Shown: positions 53,667 through 61,286 of the stretch, in pieces
How the letters are laid out: every line of letters begins with the position of its first letter
Numbering within the stretch: position 1 is the stretch's first letter
NCBI GenBank assembly: GCA_949291945.1
Contig: CASEXH010000016.1
Location: 1 to 64,000 of the forward strand
Reading direction: 5' to 3'
Source: an uncultured Bacillota bacterium
GTDB lineage: Bacteria > Bacillota > Clostridia > Lachnospirales > Lachnospiraceae
Length of the DNA: 64,000 nt
The notes under the pieces: model-generated
Seen by the model: the letters and a program-made list of their open reading frames with translations, nothing else
Told to the model about the DNA's origin: nothing
Database searches by the model: none
Position numbers and translations under genes: made by a program

Positions 53667-54755
53667 TCACCCCCTTATGCTTTGGGGATTAGCGGAATGA
53701 TAAGCAAACAGATTCGTATAGTAGCTTGATGTAGTCATTACCGCATTGTAAAGGGCGGTTACAATTACTGCCCGTATATTATTTGCCTTGCTCCCACAGG
53801 TCTTCAAAGAATCCATCACAAACTCAACCGCAGGCTTTTCGATCTTTCTGTAGACCCCCTTTACAATCTGTGCTGGTTTATCCTCCCGGTTGATCCGGAT
53901 CGTCTTAGCCGTAGATGTCAGGACATCAACTGCTATCGAAACGATCTCCTCCAGGATCCTCCTGTCAAATGGTCTGTCTATCCAGATCGCATCATAATCG
54001 ATCTGTTCTTTGAACATCTTCTCTGCTGCCTGATAGGATAGGATTGGACTGGTATAATCTATGATGTTATTCTCTTGGGTAATCTCTGTATTTGTCCCAC
54101 TATACAAAGTATGACCATTGGATTTTAAATGGGGGAGATCCGTACTTTCAGCGGATACAGCTCTCTCTTTTGAAAGGGAGACCCTCTCCCTTTTCAAAGG
54201 GGGAGCCCCCTCCCCGCAGGTGCCATACTCTCTCTTTTTGTCAACATTTCGTGGCATATCACTGTTTTGCTTCACTTCCCACTCACTTTCAGAAGAGGGA
54301 GGATTCTTGCAGCTGTCCTCTGGATATGTGAGCTGCCACAGTCTGTTGACAACAAGCTCTAAAAACAACACATTGTTGACTACCAGTCCATTCATATTTA
54401 CGGTACGGAAGACCCTTTTCACAACACCCAGCTTTTCTAAAAATATGATCGCATTTGTCGCTTCTTTTTTTGAGATTCCAAACTGTTCGCTGATCTGCTG
54501 ATAACTTCTCTGCAAAAGATCCGCCTTAAATTTCTTCTTAACGGCGATCACCTGCCCGGTGCTTTCATCCCTTATCTCTGTAGGCTTATACCAGTAAACA
54601 ATGTCTGCCAGTATAATGATCGCTGTGAGGTTGGGTTTTCCGCTGTCTCTTACTATCGTGCGATACCACATCTGAGGGATTACATTCCCGGTAATGTTCA
54701 GCTTCGCATTTTCATCTACGATTGTATTTCCTGTACTGTATATACCTCCATCCAT
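53667..54755 (-). CDS. Replication initiator with a winged-helix N terminus and DUF6017 C terminus
   Basis: The 362-residue protein begins with a helix-turn-helix initiator-like domain (about 20-150, with IPQMWYRTIVRD and ISEQFGISKKEATNAI). A low-complexity linker (about 165-235) follows, then a DUF6017 domain (about 250-362). Proteins of this layout serve as Rep on large Firmicutes conjugative elements. The linker DNA contains a long inverted repeat (about 54167-54199), a possible origin. The ribosome site is weak. It is preceded by a 47-residue membrane peptide gene. Confidence 0.75.
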   Translation of the reverse strand: MDGGIYSTGNTIVDENAKLNITGNVIPQMWYRTIVRDSGKPNLTAIIILADIVYWYKPTEIRDESTGQVIAVKKKFKADLLQRSYQQISEQFGISKKEATNAIIFLEKLGVVKRVFRTVNMNGLVVNNVLFLELVVNRLWQLTYPEDSCKNPPSSESEWEVKQNSDMPRNVDKKREYGTCGEGAPPLKRERVSLSKERAVSAESTDLPHLKSNGHTLYSGTNTEITQENNIIDYTSPILSYQAAEKMFKEQIDYDAIWIDRPFDRRILEEIVSIAVDVLTSTAKTIRINREDKPAQIVKGVYRKIEKPAVEFVMDSLKTCGSKANNIRAVIVTALYNAVMTTSSYYTNLFAYHSANPQSIRG

Positions 54756-54760
54756 AATGG

Positions 54761-54904
54761 CTATCTGCCTTCCTCAGTACCACTCGGTGTATGATCTTCG
54801 AACAGCTCCGCCATAGTCTGATCTGCTCTTTTTGCAGTTACGGCAAGGCTATAAATGAAAAGCAGAAATAGAATCAATACAACAATAATTACTCCTTTAA
54901 CCAT
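54761..54904 (-). CDS. Small membrane protein at the head of the replication operon
   Basis: The 47-residue frame has GGAGG 8 nt before the ATG. It encodes one membrane helix (about residues 3-25) and a polar, acidic tail. It lies 5 bp before the rep start. The function is unknown; such peptides may tether replication factors to the membrane. Confidence 0.55.
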   Translation of the reverse strand: MVKGVIIVVLILFLLFIYSLAVTAKRADQTMAELFEDHTPSGTEEGR

Positions 54905-54919
54905 CGCTTCATCCTCCAA

Positions 54920-55220
54920 AACAAAAGAGGACTAAGCCAGTTAGCAAAAATCTAACCTACTTAGTCCTCAATATTTTATTTTACAGTATACTGCCGGCCG
55001 GACTGGCCGCTGCAGACAAAGATAGCCCACAAGGAATTGAAAAGTTGTAAAGTTGGACTAAGCGGCTAGAGTCTAATCACCTCAAGTCTGCGCCAGTCCT
55101 ATTCTATTCAAAATCTATTCCCAGGCTATAAATCTTGCACCATTTCTGGTATAATAAAATAAGACCAAATCAGCGCAAACCCTTTATTTATCAGGTCTCT
55201 GCTAACTTGGTCTTATTATA
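54920..55220 (-). promoter_or_regulatory. Structured leader and promoter region of the replication operon
   Basis: A nested hairpin GAGGACTAAG...CTTAGTCCTC (54927-54969) with an inner GTTAG...CTAAC stem lies just upstream of the first gene. On the minus strand it is followed by TTTTGTTTT, so it may be a transcriptional attenuator. Further upstream an 11-bp inverted repeat (AATAAGACCAA 55158-55168 and its complement 55207-55217) is flanked by TATAAT on both strands, which suggests divergent promoters or a counter-transcript. The region shares CCGGACTGGC with the candidate oriT. Confidence 0.5.
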
Positions 55221-55378
55221 ACACGTGCCCCTGTGCCGTTTTCCCCTGCAAAATAAGTCACCGGACTTCTGAGTGGAATCTCCTCCACATCTTTCAGAGC
55301 CGGAATACGATTTAAATAACTGTTTGCTGGAACCCGGTTCCAGTCAATACATACCTTTTTAACAAACAGCGGATACAT
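55202..55378 (-). pseudogene. AAA-ATPase N-terminal fragment, cut in Walker A
   Basis: The 58-codon frame matches the start of small-ATPase (AAA_23/ABC-like) proteins through the lead-in to the Walker A motif, ending YFAGENGTG at residue 50; the expected K-S-T does not follow. The sequence then changes to the AT-rich leader of the replication operon near 55229. It is a remnant, perhaps broken when the element inserted or recombined. No other half is in the window. Confidence 0.65.
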
Positions 55379-55446
55379 ACGTGTCTGTTTCCTCCCTTAT
55401 CGTACTGTAATCCACATTATGATTTACAGCAATTTTCTCCATTCTC

Positions 55447-55971
55447 CTATAAGGCGATCCAGTATCTCTGTTTGATACTACCTTCTTCCAGGACTTCATT
55501 CTCTAAGATACCGCCGTTCTTGATGATGGATTTTGCCGAGCCGATATTATTTTTGTCACATGTCATTAGCACCCTTGTCAGCCCCAGTTTTCTGCATTCT
55601 TCCAATGCCAGCCGGATCATTTCCGTGGCATAACCTTTTCTCCTTTCGCTGGGCCTTATCCCATCGCCGATATGTCCTCCATACTTTAACAGGTAGTCAT
55701 TAAGGTCATGGCGGATATTCACCGCTCCTACCATAAGATTTCTTTTTTCATCGAAACAAAAGAAAGTAGAATCCGGAACCAGCCCTTCCCGGGGTTCTTT
55801 ATATTCCAGGTGTTCCAGATAATATGCAAAATCCTCATAATTATTTCTAAAAATTGCATTGGGTGATGTGTTGGCCTCCGGATGATTCTCGTTGTAATCA
55901 ATCCATTCTTTGAGCATATTAATGATCTGATTCTTATATTCATAGCTTCCTTTAACCAGTTTTATTTCCAT
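55447..55971 (-). CDS. GNAT-family N-acetyltransferase
   Basis: The 174-residue protein carries the acetyl-CoA site (GIRPSERRKGYATEMIRLAL) and a C-terminal beta strand pair (NEVLEEGSIKQRYWI). It acylates an amine or amino-acid-like substrate, unknown here. The nearest upstream gene is Nudix. Context of a Nudix and a CatA-like enzyme suggests a detoxification island. Confidence 0.85.
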   Translation of the reverse strand: MEIKLVKGSYEYKNQIINMLKEWIDYNENHPEANTSPNAIFRNNYEDFAYYLEHLEYKEPREGLVPDSTFFCFDEKRNLMVGAVNIRHDLNDYLLKYGGHIGDGIRPSERRKGYATEMIRLALEECRKLGLTRVLMTCDKNNIGSAKSIIKNGGILENEVLEEGSIKQRYWIAL

Positions 55972-56066
55972 ATGTTTTTCTCTCCTAATGTACTAGCTTA
56001 TTACTTTGTATCTCAGAAATAAACTGTTGACCACTCCTCCCGGCTGTACGGTTAACTTCCATGTAT

Positions 56067-56510
56067 TTATAGATAACCTCTGTTTCTGGCTTCCTGAATA
56101 AGCTTAGGCTGGATCAGGGGATATGTCCAGTTATCTGTCAGATCCTGGCACAGAATAATTTTTTCTATCTCACTATGTATCTTTTCAAAGGAAAAAACCT
56201 CTGCTGTAAAAAGCATTCCATAGGTCTCCTCTATGATATTTTCCCCTGCTCTTGTTTTCCCTTTTACGGAATATACACAGACCTGCCGGATGTGGAAATC
56301 TACTGCTCCTGTTTCCTCTTTCAGTTCACGTTTCGCCGTCTCCAGGATCGTTTCTCCGGCTTCTCTGTGACCTCCCGGTACTTCCAGAGTATCCCGGTCT
56401 TTGTGTTTGCAGAAAATCCATTTTCCTTCTGTTTTGGCTATGATCACTGCAAATTTCAGCAGAGAATCCTCCACCGTATCATAAAACTTTACTTCCACCA
56501 TATCGTTCAT
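56067..56510 (-). CDS. Nudix hydrolase
   Basis: The 147-residue protein has the Nudix box G-x5-E-x7-R-E-x2-E-E-x-G (GGHREAGETILETAKRELKE then ETGA). It cleaves nucleoside diphosphates linked to other groups. The substrate is unknown. It is in a run of small metabolic genes on the minus strand. Confidence 0.85.
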   Translation of the reverse strand: MNDMVEVKFYDTVEDSLLKFAVIIAKTEGKWIFCKHKDRDTLEVPGGHREAGETILETAKRELKEETGAVDFHIRQVCVYSVKGKTRAGENIIEETYGMLFTAEVFSFEKIHSEIEKIILCQDLTDNWTYPLIQPKLIQEARNRGYL

Positions 56511-56554
56511 TTTCCTTTACTATAGCCTTCATTTTCTTCGGTTTTCTAGGCAGC

Positions 56555-57226
56555 CTATTGAGAAATTCGGTAGTGTCCCACCAGATCTTCTCTCTTCTCC
56601 AGAATATCCTGCTCATATTTTTTCTGCCAGGGGCTGTTGTGATGGATCACATAGGGAACGCCGTTTTCATTTCTCCGGTCGGAGACAATGCCGATGTGGT
56701 CCTGGAATATTACAATATCCCCACCCTGCCACTCTTCTATTTCAGAAATATCTGTAGTAAGGCTTATTGCCCTGTGTTCAAAATATACCTTCAGATTTCT
56801 CACCCGTCTGAAATCAATGTTTTTATCCGGCTGTTCTATATTGTAACTCACCTGATCTGCCCTGATATCCTCATCTACCAGGGGCATCAGGTCATATCCG
56901 GCGCCTTTCAGCGCAAATGCCACCAAATCTGTACATACCCCATAGCCGTCATCCGGATAGCCTGTCTGATAATATTTACTTTTATATTTAGGCTTGGTAG
57001 CAATGTAGTCCAATGCACTCTGAAGGATATCCGCCTGGTCGTCTATGCCGTCACCATCTTTGTCTGTCATGCTATGGACCTGTGGGATAACCTGGCTGTA
57101 TTTGCCTGGAAGACGTTCTGGAGAAGTATTTTGATACCGGAAAATAATGTAAAGAAACATACCCAGGATAACAGCTGCACATATCACAAAAATAATTATA
57201 ATTTTCTTTTTCGCTGTTCTTTTCAT
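56555..57226 (-). CDS. Membrane-anchored DUF1287 protein
   Basis: The 223-residue protein has an N-terminal membrane anchor (about 8-30), an EF-hand-like segment (DKDGDGIDD, about 55-63) and a DUF1287 domain (NlpC/P60-like) with a likely catalytic Cys in GVCTDLV and His in DHIGIVSD. Such proteins are thought to process cell-wall peptides. The activity is not shown. Confidence 0.75.
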   Translation of the reverse strand: MKRTAKKKIIIIFVICAAVILGMFLYIIFRYQNTSPERLPGKYSQVIPQVHSMTDKDGDGIDDQADILQSALDYIATKPKYKSKYYQTGYPDDGYGVCTDLVAFALKGAGYDLMPLVDEDIRADQVSYNIEQPDKNIDFRRVRNLKVYFEHRAISLTTDISEIEEWQGGDIVIFQDHIGIVSDRRNENGVPYVIHHNSPWQKKYEQDILEKREDLVGHYRISQ

Positions 57227-57244
57227 TTTATTTACTGAATCCGC

Positions 57245-57868
57245 TCATTTCAGTTCTTTGATCTCTCTTTGCAGATTTGCCAGAAACGTCCCTGCATGGG
57301 CTCCGTCCATCTGTGTGTGGTGAAATTGAAAGGAAAGAGGCAGCTCATATCGGAACCATTTCTTTTTATATCTGCCCCAGATCATAAAAGGATTGTTAAA
57401 AATACCGCTGTTCATCCCTACTGCCCCATCAATTTCCGTATCTATGATCGCTGATGTGCCGATCACCATACAGTTTTCTGACAGATCTTGGTCCTGACAG
57501 CCCTCTGCTGCCTGAGATGTATATTTCAGGTACTGCTTATTATACTCCTCTAAATCCGGCTGATAATAAATATCGCAGGAATTGATTTCTTCGTTTTTGT
57601 TTTTTATAATGGTATTCACTGCGATCCGGTCATATTGGAGCAGTTTGTCTCCCACAGGAAGTATATAAAACTCTTTCACTTCTGCTGCTGCCTTTCCAAT
57701 ACAGTAATCCAGCAGCATATTAAACTTCATTTTTCTCTTTTTACTTACTTTAACAAAATTCGTCACATCCAGAGTCTTGAAAAACGTCACCATTGGATTA
57801 GGAGCTTTCATCCAAAGCTCGTATGCAACAGCACGGCTTGTATCTTTCGGATCAACTTCTTTTACCAT
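57245..57868 (-). CDS. CatA-superfamily acetyltransferase (chloramphenicol-acetyltransferase-like)
   Basis: The 207-residue protein has the CatA active-site pattern H-H-x3-D-G (FQFHHTQMDGAHAG). True chloramphenicol acetyltransferases share this motif, but CatA-like relatives with other substrates are common in Clostridia, so resistance is not proven. The start at 57868 follows GAGGGG. It comes after yjdF. Confidence 0.75.
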   Translation of the reverse strand: MVKEVDPKDTSRAVAYELWMKAPNPMVTFFKTLDVTNFVKVSKKRKMKFNMLLDYCIGKAAAEVKEFYILPVGDKLLQYDRIAVNTIIKNKNEEINSCDIYYQPDLEEYNKQYLKYTSQAAEGCQDQDLSENCMVIGTSAIIDTEIDGAVGMNSGIFNNPFMIWGRYKKKWFRYELPLSFQFHHTQMDGAHAGTFLANLQREIKELK

Positions 57869-57898
57869 TGTACCCCTCACCAAAAATAAGACTTGTCA

Positions 57899-57933
57899 AG
57901 AAACACCAGGGCATTACCTGCCCCGGTGTTTCT
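57899..57933 (-). terminator. Hairpin at the 3' end of yjdF
   Basis: AGAAACACC (57899-57907) pairs with GGTGTTTCT (57925-57933), with an inner GGGC...GCCC stem. On the plus strand six Ts follow directly; on the minus strand the T run is about 16 nt away. It could be a weak terminator or stability element between yjdF and the CatA-like gene. Confidence 0.4.
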
Positions 57934-58330
57934 CTTTTTTCTTTTGCTGTTTCATTTCAAACCTACGCTCAGATTCCGCCAGTTTCTTTTCCCGGCTTTT
58001 CTCTTTGCGCATCTTTTTGTTCTGCTCCTGCTGAGGTTTCAGAGCCTGCTGGGATTTTGTTCCAATACCTGTATTCTCCATCTGTCTCTTTACATCACGC
58101 TGCATTCTCTTAGGATTTTTTTTCATTTCCTTAACAGCAGTTTCCACAGCGGGGCTAAATTGCAGACTGTAATAACGTCTCAGTATAAACTCAGAAACTT
58201 CATAGTCCTTTGGCTCTGAGCCAAAAGTCACTTTCGCCGCAGCCAGTTTTCCATCCTGAATCCGCTCAAAAACGCCTACCCAGAATGGATCTTCAAAGCA
58301 CACGATCAGTCTGCACCATACTTCGCCCAT
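57914..58330 (-). CDS. yjdF: YjdF-family protein
   Basis: The 138-residue protein starts MGEVWCRLIVCFEDPFWVG and has FERIQDGKLAAAKVTFG, the hallmarks of YjdF. A long basic helix makes up the C-terminal half. YjdF genes in Firmicutes are controlled by the yjdF RNA, a riboswitch that binds azaaromatic compounds; the protein may deal with such toxins. The start at 58330 has AAGGAGGG upstream; earlier in-frame codons lie in the RNA structure. Confidence 0.85.
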   Translation of the reverse strand: MGEVWCRLIVCFEDPFWVGVFERIQDGKLAAAKVTFGSEPKDYEVSEFILRRYYSLQFSPAVETAVKEMKKNPKRMQRDVKRQMENTGIGTKSQQALKPQQEQNKKMRKEKSREKKLAESERRFEMKQQKKKEKHRGR

Positions 58331-58334
58331 AACA

Positions 58335-58479
58335 ATCCCTCCTTCGTTGATTGAAATGAGCAAAGAACGGACAACCCGGAGGGGCAGGTTACTTACCCTG
58401 TCAAGCAGGACGGCCGGGCTACCTACCGGCTCTGGCATACATTGCTGCATACGTTGCGTTTTTATCTTTGCTTTTATAT
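58335..58479 (-). promoter_or_regulatory. Probable yjdF (azaaromatic) riboswitch
   Basis: The 5' leader of yjdF is rich in conserved-looking stems (for example CCTGCTTGACAGG and a GGGTAAGTAACCTGCCCC region) ending just before the ribosome site. The yjdF RNA is an established riboswitch class upstream of this gene family. The assignment is by position plus visible folding potential, as no covariance search could be run. Confidence 0.72.
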
Positions 58480-58485
58480 TTTTTC

Positions 58486-58514
58486 ATTATACTATATCAT
58501 CCTCCTTCTGTCAT
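58486..58514 (-). promoter_or_regulatory. Promoter for the yjdF leader
   Basis: On the minus strand ATGACA (58509-58514) and TATAAT (58486-58491) are exactly 17 bp apart. Transcription would start near 58479, at the head of the folded leader. Confidence 0.65.
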
Positions 58515-58568
58515 TTCCTGAATGAAAAAATTAGTTATTTTCCATTGAACAGGTATGGCTTTACTGCC

Positions 58569-58597
58569 TTGCTTCTTTCGTTCTTTCGAAATATAAT
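58569..58597 (+). promoter_or_regulatory. Promoter for the two-component/ABC operon
   Basis: On the plus strand TTGCTT (58569-58574) and TATAAT (58592-58597) are 17 bp apart, about 75 bp before the regulator start. It is divergent from the yjdF promoter in the same 160-bp gap. Confidence 0.6.
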
Positions 58598-58673
58598 GAT
58601 TCCATAGAAAGTTATATACAAGAAAGCTATCGGACAGCAGAAAATATTGTCAGGCAGAAAGGAGGCAATGATT

Positions 58674-59345
58674 ATGATTGAAGTTTACTATATAGAAGAC
58701 GATGAAACAATTGCTGATTTGGTGAAAGAATATTTGGCTCAGCAAAACTGCAGCGTTCTTATTTTCCGAACAATTTCAGAAGCAAAACGGGCACTGCTGG
58801 ATCATCTTCCTACACTAATCTTAATAGACTGGAACCTGCCGGATGGCCAGGGAAATGACCTATGCAGCTGGATCCGTATTAGATCGGCCAATTTACCGAT
58901 TATCTTTTTGACAGTGCGAGGGGATTCTCACGACATTGTAGCCGGATTTCAGAATGGTGCCGATGATTACGTTGTTAAGCCATTTGAACTTACTGTTCTC
59001 TATTCTCGTATACTTGCATTGCTCCGCAGAACAAAAGCTGTCAGAGAAACAAAGCTGTTTTGCAACGACCTGGTCATAGATAAAGAAAAATTATCTGTTT
59101 ATTATCAGCAGGAAGAAATCACTGTAAGCCAGCCGGAGTATCATCTTCTTTTATTACTGATGGAAAATAAGGGGAAAACGGTTACCAGAAAGCAGCTTTT
59201 AGAGGAGATCTGGGACAGCAATGGAAATTATGTGAATGATAATACACTGACTGTTACTATGAAACGGTTACGTGAGAAACTTCATAATCCCCCATGTCTG
59301 AAAACGGTCCGCAGCTTTGGCTACCGGATGGAGGATACCATATGA
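58674..59345 (+). CDS. OmpR-family response regulator
   Basis: The 223-residue protein has a receiver domain (1-115) with acidic pocket D9-D10, phospho-acceptor D52 (LIDWNLPDG), T80 and K102 (VVKPFE). An OmpR-type winged-helix domain follows (about 125-220). The ATG at 58674 is chosen because GGAGG lies 8 nt before it. It would activate the ABC exporter genes downstream. It overlaps the kinase by 4 bp (ATGA). Confidence 0.92.
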   Translation: MIEVYYIEDDETIADLVKEYLAQQNCSVLIFRTISEAKRALLDHLPTLILIDWNLPDGQGNDLCSWIRIRSANLPIIFLTVRGDSHDIVAGFQNGADDYVVKPFELTVLYSRILALLRRTKAVRETKLFCNDLVIDKEKLSVYYQQEEITVSQPEYHLLLLLMENKGKTVTRKQLLEEIWDSNGNYVNDNTLTVTMKRLREKLHNPPCLKTVRSFGYRMEDTI

Positions 59346-60529
59346 ACGAAAAACGAAAACAAGGATTTCTATTTTTTATTCCCATATTTATTCTTTTTCT
59401 GTGTATGACTTATATGGCAGTTTTTTGTCTGCGAACTTATCAGCAGAATACTTTCAAACACATATCTGCATTTTTCCAAACTGCTGCAGAAGCCGATCCT
59501 AAATCGGAACCGCAGCTCTTATCTGCATTAAAAGAATGTCAATCTTTATCAGAAGAGGAAGTGGACAAACATAATTATCTGGAAAAATACGGGTATCATA
59601 AGGATGACTTTTGCAGAGGGCTTCCGGTCCATATCTTTGCACTCTTTTTTTCCTTATTTTTTATTTCTGCCTCCGCTTTTGCCTGGGGGATATGGAGGCT
59701 CTGCAGACAAACCCGGCGGCGGATTACTTATCTGACGGAATATCTGGAACAGGTCAATACAGGAGCCGGCGGGACATTCATACAGATGCAGGAAGATGAT
59801 TTTTCTCATTTACAGGATGAAATATATAAAACTGTCACCATGCTTTATCAGACCAGAGAAGAAGCGATTGCTGCCAGGGAAAGATTCGCTGAAAATCTGA
59901 CAAATATCGCCCATCAGCTGAAGACACCGATCACCGCAGCATTTCTTTCTCTACAGCTGATGAAAAAGGCTTCCCAAAATGAATATGCATTACAAGTAGA
60001 AAAACAATTGGAACGTCTGAACCGGCTGGAAGAATCTCTGCTGACTCTTTCTAAAATTGACGCAGGCACTCTGCCCTTAAAATTCCAAAAGGTTGACATC
60101 TATACCGCATTAACTCTTGCAGCGGAAAATCTGAATGATTTACTGTCAGAGAAAAATGTTTCGGTAGTTATTCCAGAGAAAGGATGTATGGAGTTTTCCG
60201 GTGATCTGGAATGGTCAATGGAGGCACTTATCAATCTAATGAAAAATTGTATGGAGCATTCACCGTCCGGCGGACACATTTATTGTGATTACACAGAGAA
60301 TCCTTTGTATGCACAAATTCTGATATGGGATGAAGGCACAGGATTTGTCCAAGGGGACATCCCCCACCTTTTTGAACGATTTTACCAAGGCAGGAACGGA
60401 ACTCCCAATGGATCCGGCATCGGATTAGCCCTTGCCCGATCGATCTTCGAATTGCAAAATGGAACAGTCACTGCCCGAAACATTCCAGAGGGCGGCGCCT
60501 GCTTTGAAATAAAAATATACAGTCACTGA
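59342..60529 (+). CDS. Sensor histidine kinase
   Basis: The 395-residue membrane kinase has two helices (about 9-30 and 100-120) framing an extracellular domain of about 65 residues, an HAMP-like linker, the H box (NIAHQLKTP) and the ATPase domain with DEGTGF, ERFYQG and GSGIGLALARSI. The extracellular part is larger than in BceS-type kinases, so it may sense directly. GGAGG lies 7 nt before the ATG, and the earlier frame start is inside the regulator. Confidence 0.92.
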   Translation: MNEKRKQGFLFFIPIFILFLCMTYMAVFCLRTYQQNTFKHISAFFQTAAEADPKSEPQLLSALKECQSLSEEEVDKHNYLEKYGYHKDDFCRGLPVHIFALFFSLFFISASAFAWGIWRLCRQTRRRITYLTEYLEQVNTGAGGTFIQMQEDDFSHLQDEIYKTVTMLYQTREEAIAARERFAENLTNIAHQLKTPITAAFLSLQLMKKASQNEYALQVEKQLERLNRLEESLLTLSKIDAGTLPLKFQKVDIYTALTLAAENLNDLLSEKNVSVVIPEKGCMEFSGDLEWSMEALINLMKNCMEHSPSGGHIYCDYTENPLYAQILIWDEGTGFVQGDIPHLFERFYQGRNGTPNGSGIGLALARSIFELQNGTVTARNIPEGGACFEIKIYSH

Positions 60530-60600
60530 GATGTCACTTTACTTTGTTATACTGTATACAGGCTTAGCAGATCGGCCAGTTACAGAAAGGAGAAGGCGGC

Positions 60601-61281
60601 ATGGAAATACTAAGGTGTGAAGGTGTCCGGAAAGTATACGGTTCTGGAAATAATCAGGTGGTGGCATTGGATCATATCGACCTGTCCATACAGAAGGGAG
60701 AATTCGTTGCCATTGTAGGTGCGTCTGGTTCAGGAAAGTCGACTCTTCTGCATATCCTGAGCAGTATAGATAAGCCCACGGAAGGCAAAGTTGTGATTGA
60801 GGACACAGATCTGTCAACGATGACGCCAACACAGGCAGCGATCTTCAGGCGAAGGAAGGTAGGGCTTGTTTATCAATTCTACAATCTGATCCCTACACTT
60901 ACAGTGCGAAAGAACATTCTCCTGCCTCTTATGCTGGATAAGAGAAAACCCAATGAAGAATATTTTGAGCAGATTGTCAATTCCCTGGGAATTATTGACA
61001 AGTTAGACTTTTTTCCCCATCAGCTGTCCGGAGGCCAGCAGCAGCGTACAGCCATCGCCCGGTCTCTGATTTACCGTCCGGCTCTTTTACTGGCTGATGA
61101 ACCAACTGGAAATCTTGACAGGAAAAACGGGGAGGAAATTATAGATATGCTGAAATTGTCAAACCGCAGTCTGAACCAGACTATTCTTTTAATTACCCAT
61201 GATGAAAAGATCGCTTTAGAAGCTGACCGCATTATAACCATAGAAGATGGAAAGATCCTCAGCGATCAGAAAGGCCGGTAA
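60601..61281 (+). CDS. ABC exporter ATPase (BceA/LolD-MacB type)
   Basis: The 226-residue protein has Walker A (GASGSGKST), signature (LSGGQQQRTAIARSL), Walker B (LLLADEPTGNLD) and the H loop (LLITHD). It pairs with the permease directly downstream (5 bp gap). This type drives removal of antimicrobial peptides or lipid-linked compounds from the membrane. AGGAGA precedes the ATG. Confidence 0.92.
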   Translation: MEILRCEGVRKVYGSGNNQVVALDHIDLSIQKGEFVAIVGASGSGKSTLLHILSSIDKPTEGKVVIEDTDLSTMTPTQAAIFRRRKVGLVYQFYNLIPTLTVRKNILLPLMLDKRKPNEEYFEQIVNSLGIIDKLDFFPHQLSGGQQQRTAIARSLIYRPALLLADEPTGNLDRKNGEEIIDMLKLSNRSLNQTILLITHDEKIALEADRIITIEDGKILSDQKGR

Positions 61282-61286
61282 AAGAT

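Larger units (their letters stand above)
1914..55229 (-). mobile_element. Body of a large conjugative element (ICE or plasmid-like)
   Basis: A co-directional gene set encodes MobC, relaxase, PcfB, VirD4, Maff2, VirB6, PrgI, VirB4 and a peptidoglycan hydrolase, together with replication, partition and cargo genes. This is the layout of large Firmicutes conjugative elements. The left limit is set at the terminator at 1914 and the right limit at the cut AAA-ATPase gene near 55229; both are inferences. No recombinase is in the window, and the presence of Rep and ParM means an autonomous plasmid form is possible. Confidence 0.65.

Noticed and set aside
57245..57868. Firm call of chloramphenicol resistance
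   Set aside because: The H-H-x3-D-G motif shows the superfamily only; many CatA-like enzymes in Clostridia act on other substrates.
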